The notes beneath the pieces are model-generated. The model was given only the letters and a program-made list of their open reading frames with translations, had not been told where the DNA came from and did no database searches. The translations under genes and the position numbers were made by a program. This document shows, in pieces, positions 1-8,665 of a DNA stretch of 34,851 nt. Position 1 is the first letter of the stretch. Every line of letters starts with the position of its first letter. Origin of the DNA: Gemmatimonadota bacterium (lineage in GTDB: Bacteria > Gemmatimonadota > Gemmatimonadetes > Gemmatimonadales > Gemmatimonadaceae); assembly GCA_031127225.1 (NCBI GenBank), contig JARIEV010000018.1:1-34851 (forward strand). The letters run 5' to 3'.

Positions 1-1339
1 AGTCCACATCGAGGCGCCGGCCGAAGCCGCCGCCCAGCAGGTGCTGATGCAGCGTGACCTGCCCATCGTCGAGCTCGAGGGCGTGCGCCGCGGCGGCGCG
101 CGCGTAGCCCGGGACCTGCGTGGAGGTCCAGAGCTCGGCCCGGTCGCCGGTAAAGAGCACCGTGGCGTTCATCGGCTCCATCGTCGCGTGGGCCACGTAG
201 GGCGCCTCGTACGTGGCGTCGAGCACGCGGGCGGCCGTGGTCAGCGTGTCCTTGGCGTCACCGATCCAGCGAAAGGGCACCCCGCCGTCGTCGAGGGCGG
301 CTGTGCGCAGCGATTGCATGATGGCCGGAGTGGACGTGGCCTCACTGGACGTGGCCTCACTGGATGCGGCCGGCGTGGGCAGAAGCCCGCGCAGCGCGAC
401 GACGGCTTTGCGCGCCTGCCACCAGGAATCGGCCACGACCGCCACCGCCGGCGGGTCGCCGTAGCGACTGCCGGCAAGGGTGATGAGTTCGCGCACGCCG
501 GGCATCGCACGTACCGTCCGCGCGGCCTCGGGGGACACGGTTGGGGCCGCGCGCGTCCCCATCGCGACCATGTGCACGGCGGCATAGCGCATCCCCGGCC
601 GCGACACGTCGATGCTGTAGGTGGCTGTTCCGTTGGACTTCGCTGCGGCGTCGAGACGCGGCATCGGCTTGCCCAGCAGCCTGAACGCCGTGGCCGCCTT
701 GAGTGTGACCGACGACGGGCGGTGGTCGACGGCCTTGGCCGCCAGTTCGCCGTAGCGCAGGGTGCGTCCATCGGGGGCCGTGACCACCCCGAGGGCGGTG
801 CGACAGCCCTCAGCCGGCACTCCCCACTGCTGAGCGGCGGCGGCGATGAGTGACGCCCGGGCCGACGCGCCGGCCTCGCGCATGGGGATCCAGCAGTCGC
901 GGAGGCTCGACGACCCGCCGGTCAGCATGACGCCCAGTTCGCGCGCGGTTTTCGCCATCATCCAGCGCACCGTGCGCTCGAGCGCGCCATCCGCCTCCGG
1001 TGGGAAGGGCATCCCCTCCACGAAGGTCGAGATGTTGCCGTAGATCGCGTCGATCGGGCTGTGCATCACGCGCACGCGCTGCCAGTCGCCGTCGAGCTCT
1101 TCGGCGATCAGCATCGCCAGCGCGGTGTGAATGCCCTGTCCCATCTCCGCCTTGGGGACGACCACCGTAATCGTGTCGTCGGGCGCGATGGTGAGCCAGC
1201 CATTGAGGGCCACCGCATCCCCGCCGGTGTCGGGCGGTGTGCGGCCGACGAGGCGCTGACGCGGCGGCAGCAGCGCCCACCCGAGAAACAGGGCGCCGCC
1301 GGTGCCGAGTCCGGCGAGCAGAAAGGTGCGACGTTTCAT
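1..1339 (-). CDS. Molybdopterin-binding large subunit, isoquinoline 1-oxidoreductase beta-like (partial)
   Basis: This is the 5' part of a gene whose 3' end lies beyond the left edge; about 446 residues are visible. The protein starts MKRRTFLLAGLG, a twin-arginine signal followed by a hydrophobic stretch, so it is probably exported folded by the Tat system. Next come a conserved early block (TITVVVPKAEMGQGIHTALA) and, near the visible end, LLGGGFGRR, the glycine-rich motif that contacts the molybdenum cofactor in the xanthine oxidase superfamily. Tat-targeted single-chain large subunits of this kind (IorB/CoxL-like) normally pair with a small 2Fe-2S subunit; none is visible in the window. The substrate cannot be told from sequence; the family oxidises N-heterocycles and aldehydes. 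A five-residue SSEAT repeat lies in a linker at about residues 325-336. The ATG at 1339 is the only start that gives the Tat signal. Confidence 0.88.
   Translation of the reverse strand, partial: MKRRTFLLAGLGTGGALFLGWALLPPRQRLVGRTPPDTGGDAVALNGWLTIAPDDTITVVVPKAEMGQGIHTALAMLIAEELDGDWQRVRVMHSPIDAIYGNISTFVEGMPFPPEADGALERTVRWMMAKTARELGVMLTGGSSSLRDCWIPMREAGASARASLIAAAAQQWGVPAEGCRTALGVVTAPDGRTLRYGELAAKAVDHRPSSVTLKAATAFRLLGKPMPRLDAAAKSNGTATYSIDVSRPGMRYAAVHMVAMGTRAAPTVSPEAARTVRAMPGVRELITLAGSRYGDPPAVAVVADSWWQARKAVVALRGLLPTPAASSEATSSEATSTPAIMQSLRTAALDDGGVPFRWIGDAKDTLTTAARVLDATYEAPYVAHATMEPMNATVLFTGDRAELWTSTQVPGYARAAAAHALELDDGQVTLHQHLLGGGFGRRLDVD
331..366. repeat. 15-bp tandem repeat, about 2.3 copies
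   Basis: The unit TGGACGTGGCCTCAC occurs twice in a row, followed by a partial third copy. It lies inside the molybdenum hydroxylase gene and, being a multiple of three, adds SSEAT units to a surface linker without breaking the frame. It is probably a slippage-derived length polymorphism. Confidence 0.8.
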
Positions 1340-1358
1340 ATTGTCACCGTCCGGCGGT

Positions 1359-1364
1359 CATATT
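1359..1364 (+). promoter_or_regulatory. Candidate -10 element CATATT
   Basis: CATATT ends 6 nt before an in-frame ATG at 1371 for the lipoprotein gene. The AT-rich hexamer stands out in GC-rich DNA. It could give a nearly leaderless transcript from 1371, or a 63-nt leader to the ATG at 1434. No convincing -35 is visible. Confidence 0.35.
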
Positions 1365-1433
1365 CTCACCATGGCGCAAGATGTCGCCGCACGCCGCGTT
1401 CGACCACTCCCCGCTTCCTTCGCCCCTCCGTTC

Positions 1434-1826
1434 ATGGCCCACCGTTCCCGGACACTCCTCACGTTCACGGCGCTCGCGGCGCTCGCGGCGTGCGAGAAAG
1501 CCGCCCCCGTTGCGCAGCCGCAGCAGCTGGGCCCGGAGGACGTACAGGTGTTGTCGCAGGATCGGGAGTTCGCGCTCGAACTGATCGGCGATTCGGTGCA
1601 TGTGTACATGCCCGGGAGCCGTGTGAGCGTCCCGTCCACCTCCATCGAAAATCTCCGCTACGCCGACGGCCGCCTGCGGTTTGACATCAAGGGACTCGGC
1701 GTGCGCATCTTCGATGTGGGTGACGGTTCGGAACAGGGGGCGGCGATCACGCAGGTGGAGGCGCTGATGTTCATTGCCAACGTGACGCGCAATCAGGCCA
1801 AGCTGCAGAACACCGTCGCGAAGTAA
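1434..1826 (+). CDS. Small hypothetical lipoprotein
   Basis: The 130-residue product begins MAHRSRTLLTFTALAALAAC, a near-ideal lipoprotein signal peptide. It has a basic start, a hydrophobic core and a LAAC lipobox, so Cys20 should be lipidated and the protein anchored in a membrane. The mature part (about 110 residues) has no motif I recognise; it is a mix of predicted strands and one C-terminal helix. An in-frame ATG at 1371 would add 21 residues and has a -10-like CATATT six bases before it, so the real start may be there. The gene diverges from the molybdenum hydroxylase gene, with under 100 bp between them, and converges on selO with a 21-bp gap. Function unknown. Confidence 0.7.
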   Translation: MAHRSRTLLTFTALAALAACEKAAPVAQPQQLGPEDVQVLSQDREFALELIGDSVHVYMPGSRVSVPSTSIENLRYADGRLRFDIKGLGVRIFDVGDGSEQGAAITQVEALMFIANVTRNQAKLQNTVAK

Positions 1827-1847
1827 GCAGGCCGTACCAGCCCGCGG

Positions 1848-3422
1848 TCAGGAGCTGCAGCTCAGCATCGAGCAGCCGGCCTTCACACGGGCCCACTCGG
1901 GGCGGCGCAGGGCAAAGGCATCACGGCCGGGCTGGTCGTCGTACGGGCGGCGCATCACGTCGAGCAGCGTGTGCACGAGCGACGGATCGCCGCCGGTGGC
2001 CGCGTCGATGGCCTGCTGCGCGAGGTAGTTGCGCAGCACGTAGCGCGGATTCACGGCGTGCATGGCGGCGCGGCGGGCGGCAAACGGGCGCCCCTGCGCG
2101 AGCACGGTGGCGTGCCAGCGCCGCAGCCACTGTTCCATCGCCTCGGCGGTGGCCGCGCGCCGCGCGTCGTCGTAGAACACGTCGCCCAGCAGCGGCAGCA
2201 GACCCTCTGGCGGCCGCTCGTCGGGGATTTCGCCCAGCGCCCGGAAGAACCGCGTGAAATCCACCTCGCCGTCGAAGAGCAGCGCGAACGCCTCCCGGGC
2301 GAGCGTCTGTTCCGCCTCACCGGCGTGCAAAAACCCGAACTTGGCGGCGTTCATCGCGGGATAGTCGGCGGCATACACGGCGGCGAAGCGTTCGATGCCG
2401 TCGTGCAGCGGCTGTTCGTCGTCGAACAGCGGGGCGAGCGATTCCGCGAGGCGCAGCAGGTTCCACTGGGCGACGGCCGGCTGCTGCCCGTACCGGTACC
2501 GCCGGCCGTGCGCATCGGTGGTGTTGGGCGTCCACTGCGGATCGAAGTTGTCGAGCCATCCGTACGGCCCATAGTCGATCGTGAGTCCCAGAATCGACAT
2601 GTTGTCGGTGTTCATCACGCCGTGCACGAAGCCCACACGCATCCAGTGCACGATCATCTGCGCGGTGCGCTCGCACACCTCGGCAAACCACGCGCCGCGC
2701 CGCGCCGTGGCATCAGCCAGCCTGGCCAGCTGCGGGAAGTCGCGCGCGATCGTGAAATCGACCAGCTGCGCGAGCAGGGCGTGCTCGCCGCGGGCGGCGA
2801 GGAGTTCGAAGTTGCCGAAGCGGATGAACGACGGGGCCACGCGACAGACGATGGCGCCCGGTTCCGGGGCGGCGTTGCCGTTGTAGAACATGTCGCGCAC
2901 CACGTCGTCGCCCGTGGTCACCAGCGACAGCGCTCGCGTGGTGGGCACCCCCAGATGGTGCATCGCTTCGCTGCACAAAAACTCGCGGATCGACGACCGC
3001 AGCACGGCGCGGCCGTCGGCGGTGCGCGAGTAGGGGGTGGGACCGGCCCCCTTGAGCTGCAGCTCCCACCGCTGACCCGCCGCGTTCACCACTTCGCCCA
3101 GCGAGATCGCCCGGCCGTCGCCGAGCTGGCCGGCCCAGTTGCCGAACTGATGCCCGCCGTAGCAGGCCGCGTACGGCGCCATCCCGGGGAGCAGGGCATT
3201 ACCGCCGAAGACGCGGGCGAAGTCGGGGGCCTGCACGTCGGTGTCCGTGAGGTCCAGCAGGGCCGCCACCTCGGGTGCGTGCGCGAGCAGGCGGGGGTCG
3301 GCCACCGGTGTGGGGGCGGCGGTGCTCCACGTGGCGCCGAGGACCTGCCGGCGCCGGTTCGACCGGTCCGGATCGCCCGGCAACGTGGTTACGAAGCGAT
3401 TGTCGAAGCGGAGATTGTGCAC
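1848..3422 (-). CDS. selO: Protein adenylyltransferase SelO (YdiU family)
   Basis: SelO is a kinase-fold enzyme that transfers AMP from ATP to Ser/Thr/Tyr of target proteins. In E. coli it modifies redox proteins under oxidative stress. The diagnostic blocks are all present: LRFDNRF at the N-terminus, [32 protein letters not shown] with the ATP-binding lysine, [10 protein letters not shown] with the catalytic Asp-Asn pair, and DYGPYGWLD, the metal-binding DFG equivalent. The C-terminus ends SCSS, the position where animal SelO carries selenocysteine; here it is cysteine. The start is uncertain. The open frame runs back to a GTG at 3488, but that leaves only 32 bp to the divergent msrB start. 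The GTG at 3422 has TATCTT six bases upstream and begins directly before the first conserved block. With the 3422 start the protein has 524 residues. Confidence 0.93.
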   Translation of the reverse strand: MHNLRFDNRFVTTLPGDPDRSNRRRQVLGATWSTAAPTPVADPRLLAHAPEVAALLDLTDTDVQAPDFARVFGGNALLPGMAPYAACYGGHQFGNWAGQLGDGRAISLGEVVNAAGQRWELQLKGAGPTPYSRTADGRAVLRSSIREFLCSEAMHHLGVPTTRALSLVTTGDDVVRDMFYNGNAAPEPGAIVCRVAPSFIRFGNFELLAARGEHALLAQLVDFTIARDFPQLARLADATARRGAWFAEVCERTAQMIVHWMRVGFVHGVMNTDNMSILGLTIDYGPYGWLDNFDPQWTPNTTDAHGRRYRYGQQPAVAQWNLLRLAESLAPLFDDEQPLHDGIERFAAVYAADYPAMNAAKFGFLHAGEAEQTLAREAFALLFDGEVDFTRFFRALGEIPDERPPEGLLPLLGDVFYDDARRAATAEAMEQWLRRWHATVLAQGRPFAARRAAMHAVNPRYVLRNYLAQQAIDAATGGDPSLVHTLLDVMRRPYDDQPGRDAFALRRPEWARVKAGCSMLSCSS

Positions 3423-3428
3423 CGACGT

Positions 3429-3434
3429 AAGATA
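3429..3434 (-). promoter_or_regulatory. Candidate -10 element TATCTT for selO
   Basis: On the minus strand TATCTT ends 6 nt before the GTG at 3422. If used, the transcript would begin at or next to the start codon. This supports the short selO start over the GTG at 3488. No clear -35 is visible. Confidence 0.4.
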
Positions 3435-3507
3435 GGTTGGCACGGTGGCCGCGGGCACTCCTGTGATGGGCGCTCCCGCAGCGGGCACCGTGGCGCGCCG
3501 TTTTGTG

Positions 3508-3513
3508 TATATC
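3508..3513 (+). promoter_or_regulatory. Candidate -10 element TATATC for msrBA
   Basis: TATATC ends 7 nt before the msrB ATG at 3521, in the short divergent region shared with selO. This spacing implies a leaderless msrB mRNA. There is no Shine-Dalgarno sequence between it and the ATG. Confidence 0.4.
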
Positions 3514-3520
3514 CTGCACT

Positions 3521-3964
3521 ATGACCGACTATACCAAACCCTCGCTCGACGAACTCGCGCGCACGCTCACCCGCGAGCAGTTCAGCGTGACCCAGCAGTC
3601 GGGGACCGAGCCGCCGTTCCGCAACGCGTTTTGGGACCATCACGAGGACGGGCTCTACGTCGATATCGTGAGCGGTGAGCCGTTGTTCTCCTCGCGGGAC
3701 AAGTTCGACTCCGGCTGCGGCTGGCCCAGCTTCACCAAGCCGGTGGCGCCGCACGTGCGTGAACTGGAAGACCGCACGCATGGCATGCGCCGCGTGGAGG
3801 TGCGCTCCACCCACGCCGACTCGCATCTCGGGCATGTATTCCCCGACGGGCCGGCCGACGCGGGCGGACTGCGCTACTGCATCAACTCGGCGTCGCTGCG
3901 CTTCATTCCGGTGGACCGGCTCGAGGCGGAAGGGTACGGGGCCTTCCGGGCGCACTTCGCATGA
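3521..3964 (+). CDS. msrB: Peptide-methionine (R)-S-oxide reductase MsrB
   Basis: MsrB reduces the R epimer of methionine sulfoxide in proteins, using electrons from thioredoxin. The 147-residue protein is of normal length for a stand-alone MsrB. Visible motifs are SGCGWPSF with Cys66, [15 protein letters not shown], and [11 protein letters not shown] with the catalytic Cys120. The 54-residue spacing between Cys66 and Cys120 fits the resolving/catalytic pair of two-cysteine MsrB enzymes. The two CxxC zinc motifs of the zinc-bound subclass are absent. There is no signal peptide, so it is cytoplasmic. The stop overlaps the msrA start in an ATGA, so the two genes are translationally coupled. An upstream in-frame ATG at 3503 would add six residues but lies inside the likely promoter. 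Confidence 0.96.
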   Translation: MTDYTKPSLDELARTLTREQFSVTQQSGTEPPFRNAFWDHHEDGLYVDIVSGEPLFSSRDKFDSGCGWPSFTKPVAPHVRELEDRTHGMRRVEVRSTHADSHLGHVFPDGPADAGGLRYCINSASLRFIPVDRLEAEGYGAFRAHFA

Positions 3965-4452
3965 GCACGCCTGAGGTGGCAATTCTCGCCGGCGGCTGCT
4001 TCTGGGGGGTGGAGGAGATTCTGCGGGCCGTACCGGGGGTGCTCGATACCGACGTGGGCTACACCGGCGGCTGGCTGGAGCATCCGCGCTACGACGACAC
4101 GCACGACAGCGCCTCGGGGCATGCGGAGGCGGTGCGGATCGTGTTCGATCCCACGGTGCTCAGCTACGCGTCGCTGCTCGAGGATTGGTTTTTCCGCCTG
4201 CACGATCCGACCACGCTCAACCGGCAGGGGAACGACGTGGGCACGCAGTATCGTTCGGCAATTTTCTATACCACGCCGGCGCAGCGGGCCACCGCCGAGC
4301 AGGTCACGGCGCGCGTGGCGCAGTCGGGGCTCTGGAAGCGGCCCATCACCACCGAGATCGCACCGGAGGCCACCTGGTGGACCGCCGAGGGGATCCATCA
4401 GGACTACCTGCAGAAGAATCCCGGCGGGTACACCTGCCACTGGATGCGCTGA
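3961..4452 (+). CDS. msrA: Peptide-methionine (S)-S-oxide reductase MsrA
   Basis: MsrA reduces the S epimer of methionine sulfoxide and so complements MsrB encoded just upstream. The 163-residue protein has the catalytic GGCFWGVEE motif (Cys13) close to its N-terminus, followed by [12 protein letters not shown] and the conserved [17 protein letters not shown] segment. It ends GGYTCHWMR. Length and motif order match short cytoplasmic MsrA proteins. The start codon shares four bases (ATGA) with the msrB stop, so both enzymes should be made in a fixed ratio. The pair diverges from selO, another protein linked to redox stress. Confidence 0.97.
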   Translation: MSTPEVAILAGGCFWGVEEILRAVPGVLDTDVGYTGGWLEHPRYDDTHDSASGHAEAVRIVFDPTVLSYASLLEDWFFRLHDPTTLNRQGNDVGTQYRSAIFYTTPAQRATAEQVTARVAQSGLWKRPITTEIAPEATWWTAEGIHQDYLQKNPGGYTCHWMR

Positions 4453-4467
4453 CACCGCGCATCCGGT

Positions 4468-4503
4468 GGCGCCGACCGCGTGCGCCCAACGCGCTACGGC
4501 GCC
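4468..4503. terminator. Possible bidirectional terminator between msrA and the SRPBCC gene
   Basis: Two copies of GGCGCC (4468-4473 and 4498-4503) flank a CGCGT/ACGCG pair (4477-4481 and 4489-4493), giving an imperfect stem-loop between two convergent genes. There is no T-tract, and one arm overlaps the last codons of the minus-strand gene. Confidence 0.35.
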
Positions 4504-4955
4504 GTGGGCGGATGGAGGGCGGCCAGCCGGTCCAGCTGCGTGGTCCAGCGCTGACGGTGTAGCTCCGCGCACTCGGCGCGGCAGGACTCGGGGAGCGCCA
4601 GCCAGCCGCGGTGCTCCAGCAGCAGCTCGCACACCGGATGGCCGGCGTCAGTCCCGGGCCGCTCGCGCAGCTGCCACGACACGCCCGTGACGAGCGACCA
4701 GTCGTCGTCGGCCCAGGTGAAGGCGAGCACGTGCGGGGGCTGACAGACCACCACCCGACCCACGGTGCTGACCAGCCGTTCACCGTTGTGCCACTGCTCG
4801 TGCAGGGCGCCCCCCACGGCCACGTCCAGCGTGACGCCGTCCCCCCACCAGCGGGCGACGCCCGCCGGTGACGTGAGCGTCTGCCAGGCGTCGGCGACAG
4901 GGGAATGGAGCGTAACGGCCAGACGGAACAGATCGGGTTCGTGCAGCACCAGCAT
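4494..4955 (-). CDS. SRPBCC (START-like, AHSA1-type) domain protein
   Basis: The 153-residue product begins MLVLHEPDLFRLAVTLHSPV and contains segments typical of the SRPBCC helix-grip fold. These are an early strand with PVADAWQTLTSPAGVARWWG (the common 'W..lt....l..Ww' pattern), a glycine-rich VGGALHEQW strand, VVCQPPHVLAFTW and a long C-terminal amphipathic helix (LHRQRWTTQLDRLAAL). Such proteins bind hydrophobic ligands or regulate partners such as Hsp90; no specific role can be assigned. The ATG at 4955 was chosen because a GGAG lies 9 nt upstream. The open frame continues to 5039 but with no family-like sequence. It is convergent with msrA and divergent from the large BNR-repeat gene. 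Confidence 0.75.
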   Translation of the reverse strand: MLVLHEPDLFRLAVTLHSPVADAWQTLTSPAGVARWWGDGVTLDVAVGGALHEQWHNGERLVSTVGRVVVCQPPHVLAFTWADDDWSLVTGVSWQLRERPGTDAGHPVCELLLEHRGWLALPESCRAECAELHRQRWTTQLDRLAALHPPTAP

Positions 4956-5103
4956 CGTGTACGGCTCCGGACAGTGGGACCTCGTGGCGCGTCGTGGGGC
5001 ATGGACGGCGTGCGCGCTCAACGCCACGTTAGCGCACACGTATTCCGTTCGGCAACAACGGTGACGGCCTCAGCCGCGCCATTCGGTGACCGACCTCTAC
5101 CCC

Positions 5104-8100
5104 ATGCTGACCATGCCCATGCGTTCTTCCCGATCCGGGAATGACACCAGACGCGCCCTGTCCCGGGCGATTCTGCTGCTGGCTGCGCCGCTGCCGCTGT
5201 TGTCGGCGCGCGCGCAGGCCCAATCGATCGCCCCTGCTGCGGCGCCTGCTGTGGCGCAGGACTTCGACAAGCTGCACTTCCGGTCGATCGGTCCCGCCAC
5301 CATGTCGGGGCGCATCGCCGATCTCGCGATTTACGAGGCCAATCCGGCCATCTGGTACGTGGGGACCGCACACGGTGGTGTGTGGAAGACTACCAGCAAC
5401 GGCGCGCTGTTCACGCCCTTGTTTCAGGATCAGGGGCTGATCGCGATCGGTGATGTGGCGGTGTCGCAGATCAATCCGGATCTCGTGTGGGTGGGTACCG
5501 GCGAGTCGAACAACCGCCAGAGCACCTCGTGGGGGAGCGGCGTCTACAAGTCCACCGACGGGGGCAAGACGTTCGCGATGATGGGGCTGCCGCAGTCGAA
5601 GCACATCAATCGCATCGTGATTCATCCCACGAACAACGACGTGGTGTTGGTGGCGGCCACCGGTCCGCTGTTCGGCCCGGGCGGTGAGCGCGGCGTGTAC
5701 AAGACCACCGACGGCGGCAAGAGCTGGAAGCCGGTGCTCAAGGGTGACGACGACACGGGTGCGAACGATCTCGTGATGTCGGCGACCGATCCGAACATCC
5801 TGTTCGCGTCGATGTACCAGCGCCGTCGCACGGCCTGCTGCATGAACGGCGGTGGCCCCGGCAGCGCACTGTGGAAGTCGACCGATGGCGGCGACACGTG
5901 GACCAAGGTGACCGGCACCGGCTTCCCGACGGGCCCGTTGGGGCGCATTGCGGTGGACGTGTTCCGTCAGAGCCCGAACATCGTGTATGCCACGGTGGAA
6001 GGCCCGGCACCGACGGCGCAGCGCGCGGCGGCCGCGACGGAGAACATGAACCCGGCCCCAGCGGCGCGTGGTGTGGTGGCCGGTGTCTCAGGCCTCTACA
6101 AGTCGAACGATGGTGGCGCGACGTGGACCAAGCAGAGCAACACCAACGCGCGCCCGATGTACTTCAGCCAGCTGCGCATCGATCCGGTGAATCCCGATCG
6201 CATTTACATGGGCGGCGTTGGTCTGCACCTGTCGCTCGATGGCGGCCGCACCTTTGAAACCGATGCGGCGCTCGTGACGCATGACGACGTGCACGGCATC
6301 TGGATCAATCCGAAGAACCCGGATCATGTGATCATCGGCAACGACGGTGGTCTGGCCACGTCGTACGACATGAGCCGCACCTGGCAGTTCATCGAGAACG
6401 TGCCGGTGGGGTTGTTCTACCATGTGAGCTTCGACATGGAGACGCCGTACAACGTGTGCGGCGGGATGCAGGACAACTACGACTGGTGTGGACCCAGCGC
6501 GTCGCGCATGAACCGCGGCATCTTCAACTACGACTGGTTCCAGATCCTTGGCGGCGACGGCTTCGTGGCCATCCCCGACCTGCGTGACTCGCGCATCATT
6601 TACACCGAGTCGCAGGACGGCAACATGGTGCGTCGCAACAAGGTGACGGGTGAGTCGAAGTCGATCCGTCCCACGCCGCAGAATGTGGGGAATGCGACGG
6701 CCGGTGAAGCGTATCGGTTTCATTGGGATACGCCGCTCATGCTCTCGCCGAACGATCCCGGCGTACTGCTGGCAGCGGCCAATCGCGTGTTCCGCAGCAC
6801 TGATCGCGGCGACTCGTGGACGGCGATCAGCCCCGACCTGACCAAGAACGAAAAGCGCGACGACATCGTGACGATGGGGCTCAAGGGCAGCGACATCGCG
6901 ATCTCGCGCAACGACGGCATTTCGCAGTGGCCCACGATTGTGTCGCTGGCAGAGTCGCCCAAGCAGAAGGGGGTGTACTACACCGGCACCGACGACGGCA
7001 CGGTGAGCATGTCGAAGGACAACGGCGCGACGTGGCAGAACATCACCAAGAATCTGCCGGGCTTTCCAGCCGGTCATGCGTTCGTGTCGGAAGTGGTGCC
7101 GTCGCGCTTCGAGTCGGGCACGGTGTACATCACGGTCGCCAATTACCGACAGAACGACTACGCGCCGTATGTGTGGATGAGCACCGACTTTGGCGCGACG
7201 TTCCGCGCGATTACGGCGGGACTGGCCGGTGAAGTGGTGCGCACGCTCACCGAAGACACGCGCAATCCCGACGTACTGTATGTGGGCACCGAGACGGGCA
7301 TCTTCCTCACGCTCGATCGCGGCAAGTCGTGGAAGCGGCTCAAGGCCAACTTCCCGACGGTGCGCGTGGACGAGCTCACGATTCATCCGCGTGACAACGC
7401 GTTGCTGGTGGCCACGCATGGTCGCGCGCTGTGGATTCTCGATCATCTCGAGCCGATCCAGGAATTCAACGTGGCGCAGAAGGCCGATGCCACGCTGTTC
7501 ACGCCGGGCCAGTCATTGCAGTGGAAGGCCAAGGACGATCGCAACGACGAGTTCTGGGGACACCAGTTCTTCACCGGTGAAAACCCGCCCACCGAAACGG
7601 TGCTGCAACTGCACCTGAAGAAGGCGGTTACGAACCCGATGCTGCGCATCAGCGATGCGAGCGGCGCGGTGGTGCGTGAACTGGCGATTCCGGCGGCGAA
7701 GAATGTGGCCGGCATCCAGACGGTGTGCTGGGATCAGCGCGTGGAGCCGATCCGTGAGCCCTCGCCGGCTGGTGGACCTCCGGCTGGCGGCGCTCCGGCT
7801 GCTGGACCTGGTGGCGGGTTCGGTGGTGGACGCGGCGCGATTCCGGGTATGCCGGTGCCCCTGCCGACGATCGGCTATCTCCCGGAGAACCCGTGTGCGG
7901 CGGCGGGTGGTGCTGGTGGTGCCGGCGGCGGCGGGTTCGGTCGTGGCGGCGGCAACGCCGCGCAGGGGCCGCAGGTGCTGCCCGGCACGTACACGGTGGC
8001 GTTGGTGGTCGACGGCAAGACGGTGGAATCGAAGCCGCTCACCATCGTGATGGATCCGCTGGTGCAGCTCACGTCGGCGCAGCGCGTGGCGTACAACGCG

Positions 8101-8565
8101 CTCGCGACCGAGCTACACACTGCGCAGCAGGCGGGTGCGGTGGCAGCGGCCCCAATGACAGCGCTGCTGGCTGAAGTGCGGAAAGCAGCGACCAAGATGG
8201 ATTCCACCCCCACGCTGGCCGACAGCGTGAAGACGCAGTTCGCGGCGTTCCGGAAGGACTTCGACGCGGTGCGGGCGAAGCTGGGCGTGGGCGCCCCCGC
8301 GTTCGCGGCCGGCCCCGGCGGCGGTGGTGGCGGCGCGGGCTTCGGCGCCAACGATGCCAACGTGTTGGCGCGCTTGGGCGGCGTGAAGAGCGGCATGCTG
8401 GGGCTGTGGGAAACGCCGAGCGAGTCGGTCCAGAAACAGGCCGCCGCGGCCAAAGCGGCGGTGGAAGCAGCCGTGGCCGAGTCGAAGATGTTCATGGCGC
8501 GGGCCCGCACGATGAGCGCGCTGCTCGCGGCCAACGGCATTCCGATGACGGTGCCGGCCAACTAA
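5104..8565 (+). CDS. Large secreted BNR/Asp-box (VPS10/sortilin-like) beta-propeller protein
   Basis: The 1153-residue protein has an N-terminal signal (RRALSRAILLLAAPLPLLSARAQAQ) and so enters the periplasm or is secreted. About ten Asp-box motifs (S/T-x-D-G-G-x-T/S-W/F) are spread over the first 750 residues, for example YKSTDGGKTF, YKTTDGGKSW, WKSTDGGDTW and FRSTDRGDSW. These indicate stacked beta-propellers as in sortilin VPS10 and sialidase-like proteins, but I see no glycosidase catalytic set. Two glycine-rich linkers (about residues 890-950 and 1067-1081) flank a later beta-sandwich and helical C-terminus. Proteins of this architecture are numerous in Gemmatimonadota and Acidobacteriota and are usually annotated as glycosyl hydrolases without proof. 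The start may be the ATG at 5104, 5113 or 5119, or the GTG at 5086; no clear ribosome site decides this. Confidence 0.88.
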   Translation: MLTMPMRSSRSGNDTRRALSRAILLLAAPLPLLSARAQAQSIAPAAAPAVAQDFDKLHFRSIGPATMSGRIADLAIYEANPAIWYVGTAHGGVWKTTSNGALFTPLFQDQGLIAIGDVAVSQINPDLVWVGTGESNNRQSTSWGSGVYKSTDGGKTFAMMGLPQSKHINRIVIHPTNNDVVLVAATGPLFGPGGERGVYKTTDGGKSWKPVLKGDDDTGANDLVMSATDPNILFASMYQRRRTACCMNGGGPGSALWKSTDGGDTWTKVTGTGFPTGPLGRIAVDVFRQSPNIVYATVEGPAPTAQRAAAATENMNPAPAARGVVAGVSGLYKSNDGGATWTKQSNTNARPMYFSQLRIDPVNPDRIYMGGVGLHLSLDGGRTFETDAALVTHDDVHGIWINPKNPDHVIIGNDGGLATSYDMSRTWQFIENVPVGLFYHVSFDMETPYNVCGGMQDNYDWCGPSASRMNRGIFNYDWFQILGGDGFVAIPDLRDSRIIYTESQDGNMVRRNKVTGESKSIRPTPQNVGNATAGEAYRFHWDTPLMLSPNDPGVLLAAANRVFRSTDRGDSWTAISPDLTKNEKRDDIVTMGLKGSDIAISRNDGISQWPTIVSLAESPKQKGVYYTGTDDGTVSMSKDNGATWQNITKNLPGFPAGHAFVSEVVPSRFESGTVYITVANYRQNDYAPYVWMSTDFGATFRAITAGLAGEVVRTLTEDTRNPDVLYVGTETGIFLTLDRGKSWKRLKANFPTVRVDELTIHPRDNALLVATHGRALWILDHLEPIQEFNVAQKADATLFTPGQSLQWKAKDDRNDEFWGHQFFTGENPPTETVLQLHLKKAVTNPMLRISDASGAVVRELAIPAAKNVAGIQTVCWDQRVEPIREPSPAGGPPAGGAPAAGPGGGFGGGRGAIPGMPVPLPTIGYLPENPCAAAGGAGGAGGGGFGRGGGNAAQGPQVLPGTYTVALVVDGKTVESKPLTIVMDPLVQLTSAQRVAYNALATELHTAQQAGAVAAAPMTALLAEVRKAATKMDSTPTLADSVKTQFAAFRKDFDAVRAKLGVGAPAFAAGPGGGGGGAGFGANDANVLARLGGVKSGMLGLWETPSESVQKQAAAAKAAVEAAVAESKMFMARARTMSALLAANGIPMTVPAN

Positions 8566-8583
8566 CCGTTCGGCACCGAACGG
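8566..8583. terminator. Small hairpin after the BNR gene
   Basis: CCGTTCGG (8566-8573) and CCGAACGG (8576-8583) are exact inverted repeats, starting directly after the TAA stop. The loop is only two bases, so the top pair is open. It may act together with the larger hairpin that follows. Confidence 0.45.
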
Positions 8584-8603
8584 ATGGGCGTTGGGATGAT
8601 AGA

Positions 8604-8640
8604 CACGAGGGGCCGGTCCGCACTGGACCGGCCCCTCGTG
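8604..8640. terminator. Perfect 16-bp stem terminator between convergent genes
   Basis: CACGAGGGGCCGGTCC (8604-8619) and its exact reverse complement (8625-8640) enclose a five-base loop, GCACT. The stem lies between the convergent BNR-protein and ridA stops, so it probably ends transcription from both sides. No long T-tract follows on either strand. Confidence 0.8.
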
Positions 8641-8665
8641 GCGTAACCGCCGTCCAGCACGCGCG

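Noticed and set aside
1971-3524. Long open frame (517 codons) on the plus strand opposite selO
   Set aside because: It is a shadow of the strongly conserved selO gene. The sequence is rich in Arg, His and Gly, as usual for antisense frames in GC-rich DNA, and shows no family pattern.
6088-7446. Long open frame (452 codons) on the minus strand opposite the BNR-protein gene
   Set aside because: Mirror of repeated Asp-box codons, with no independent start signal and no recognisable domain.
7780-7960. Glycine-codon-rich stretch considered as a tandem repeat array or CRISPR-like region
   Set aside because: The repeats are irregular, in frame and translated as a Gly/Ala/Pro linker; there is no repeat-spacer structure.
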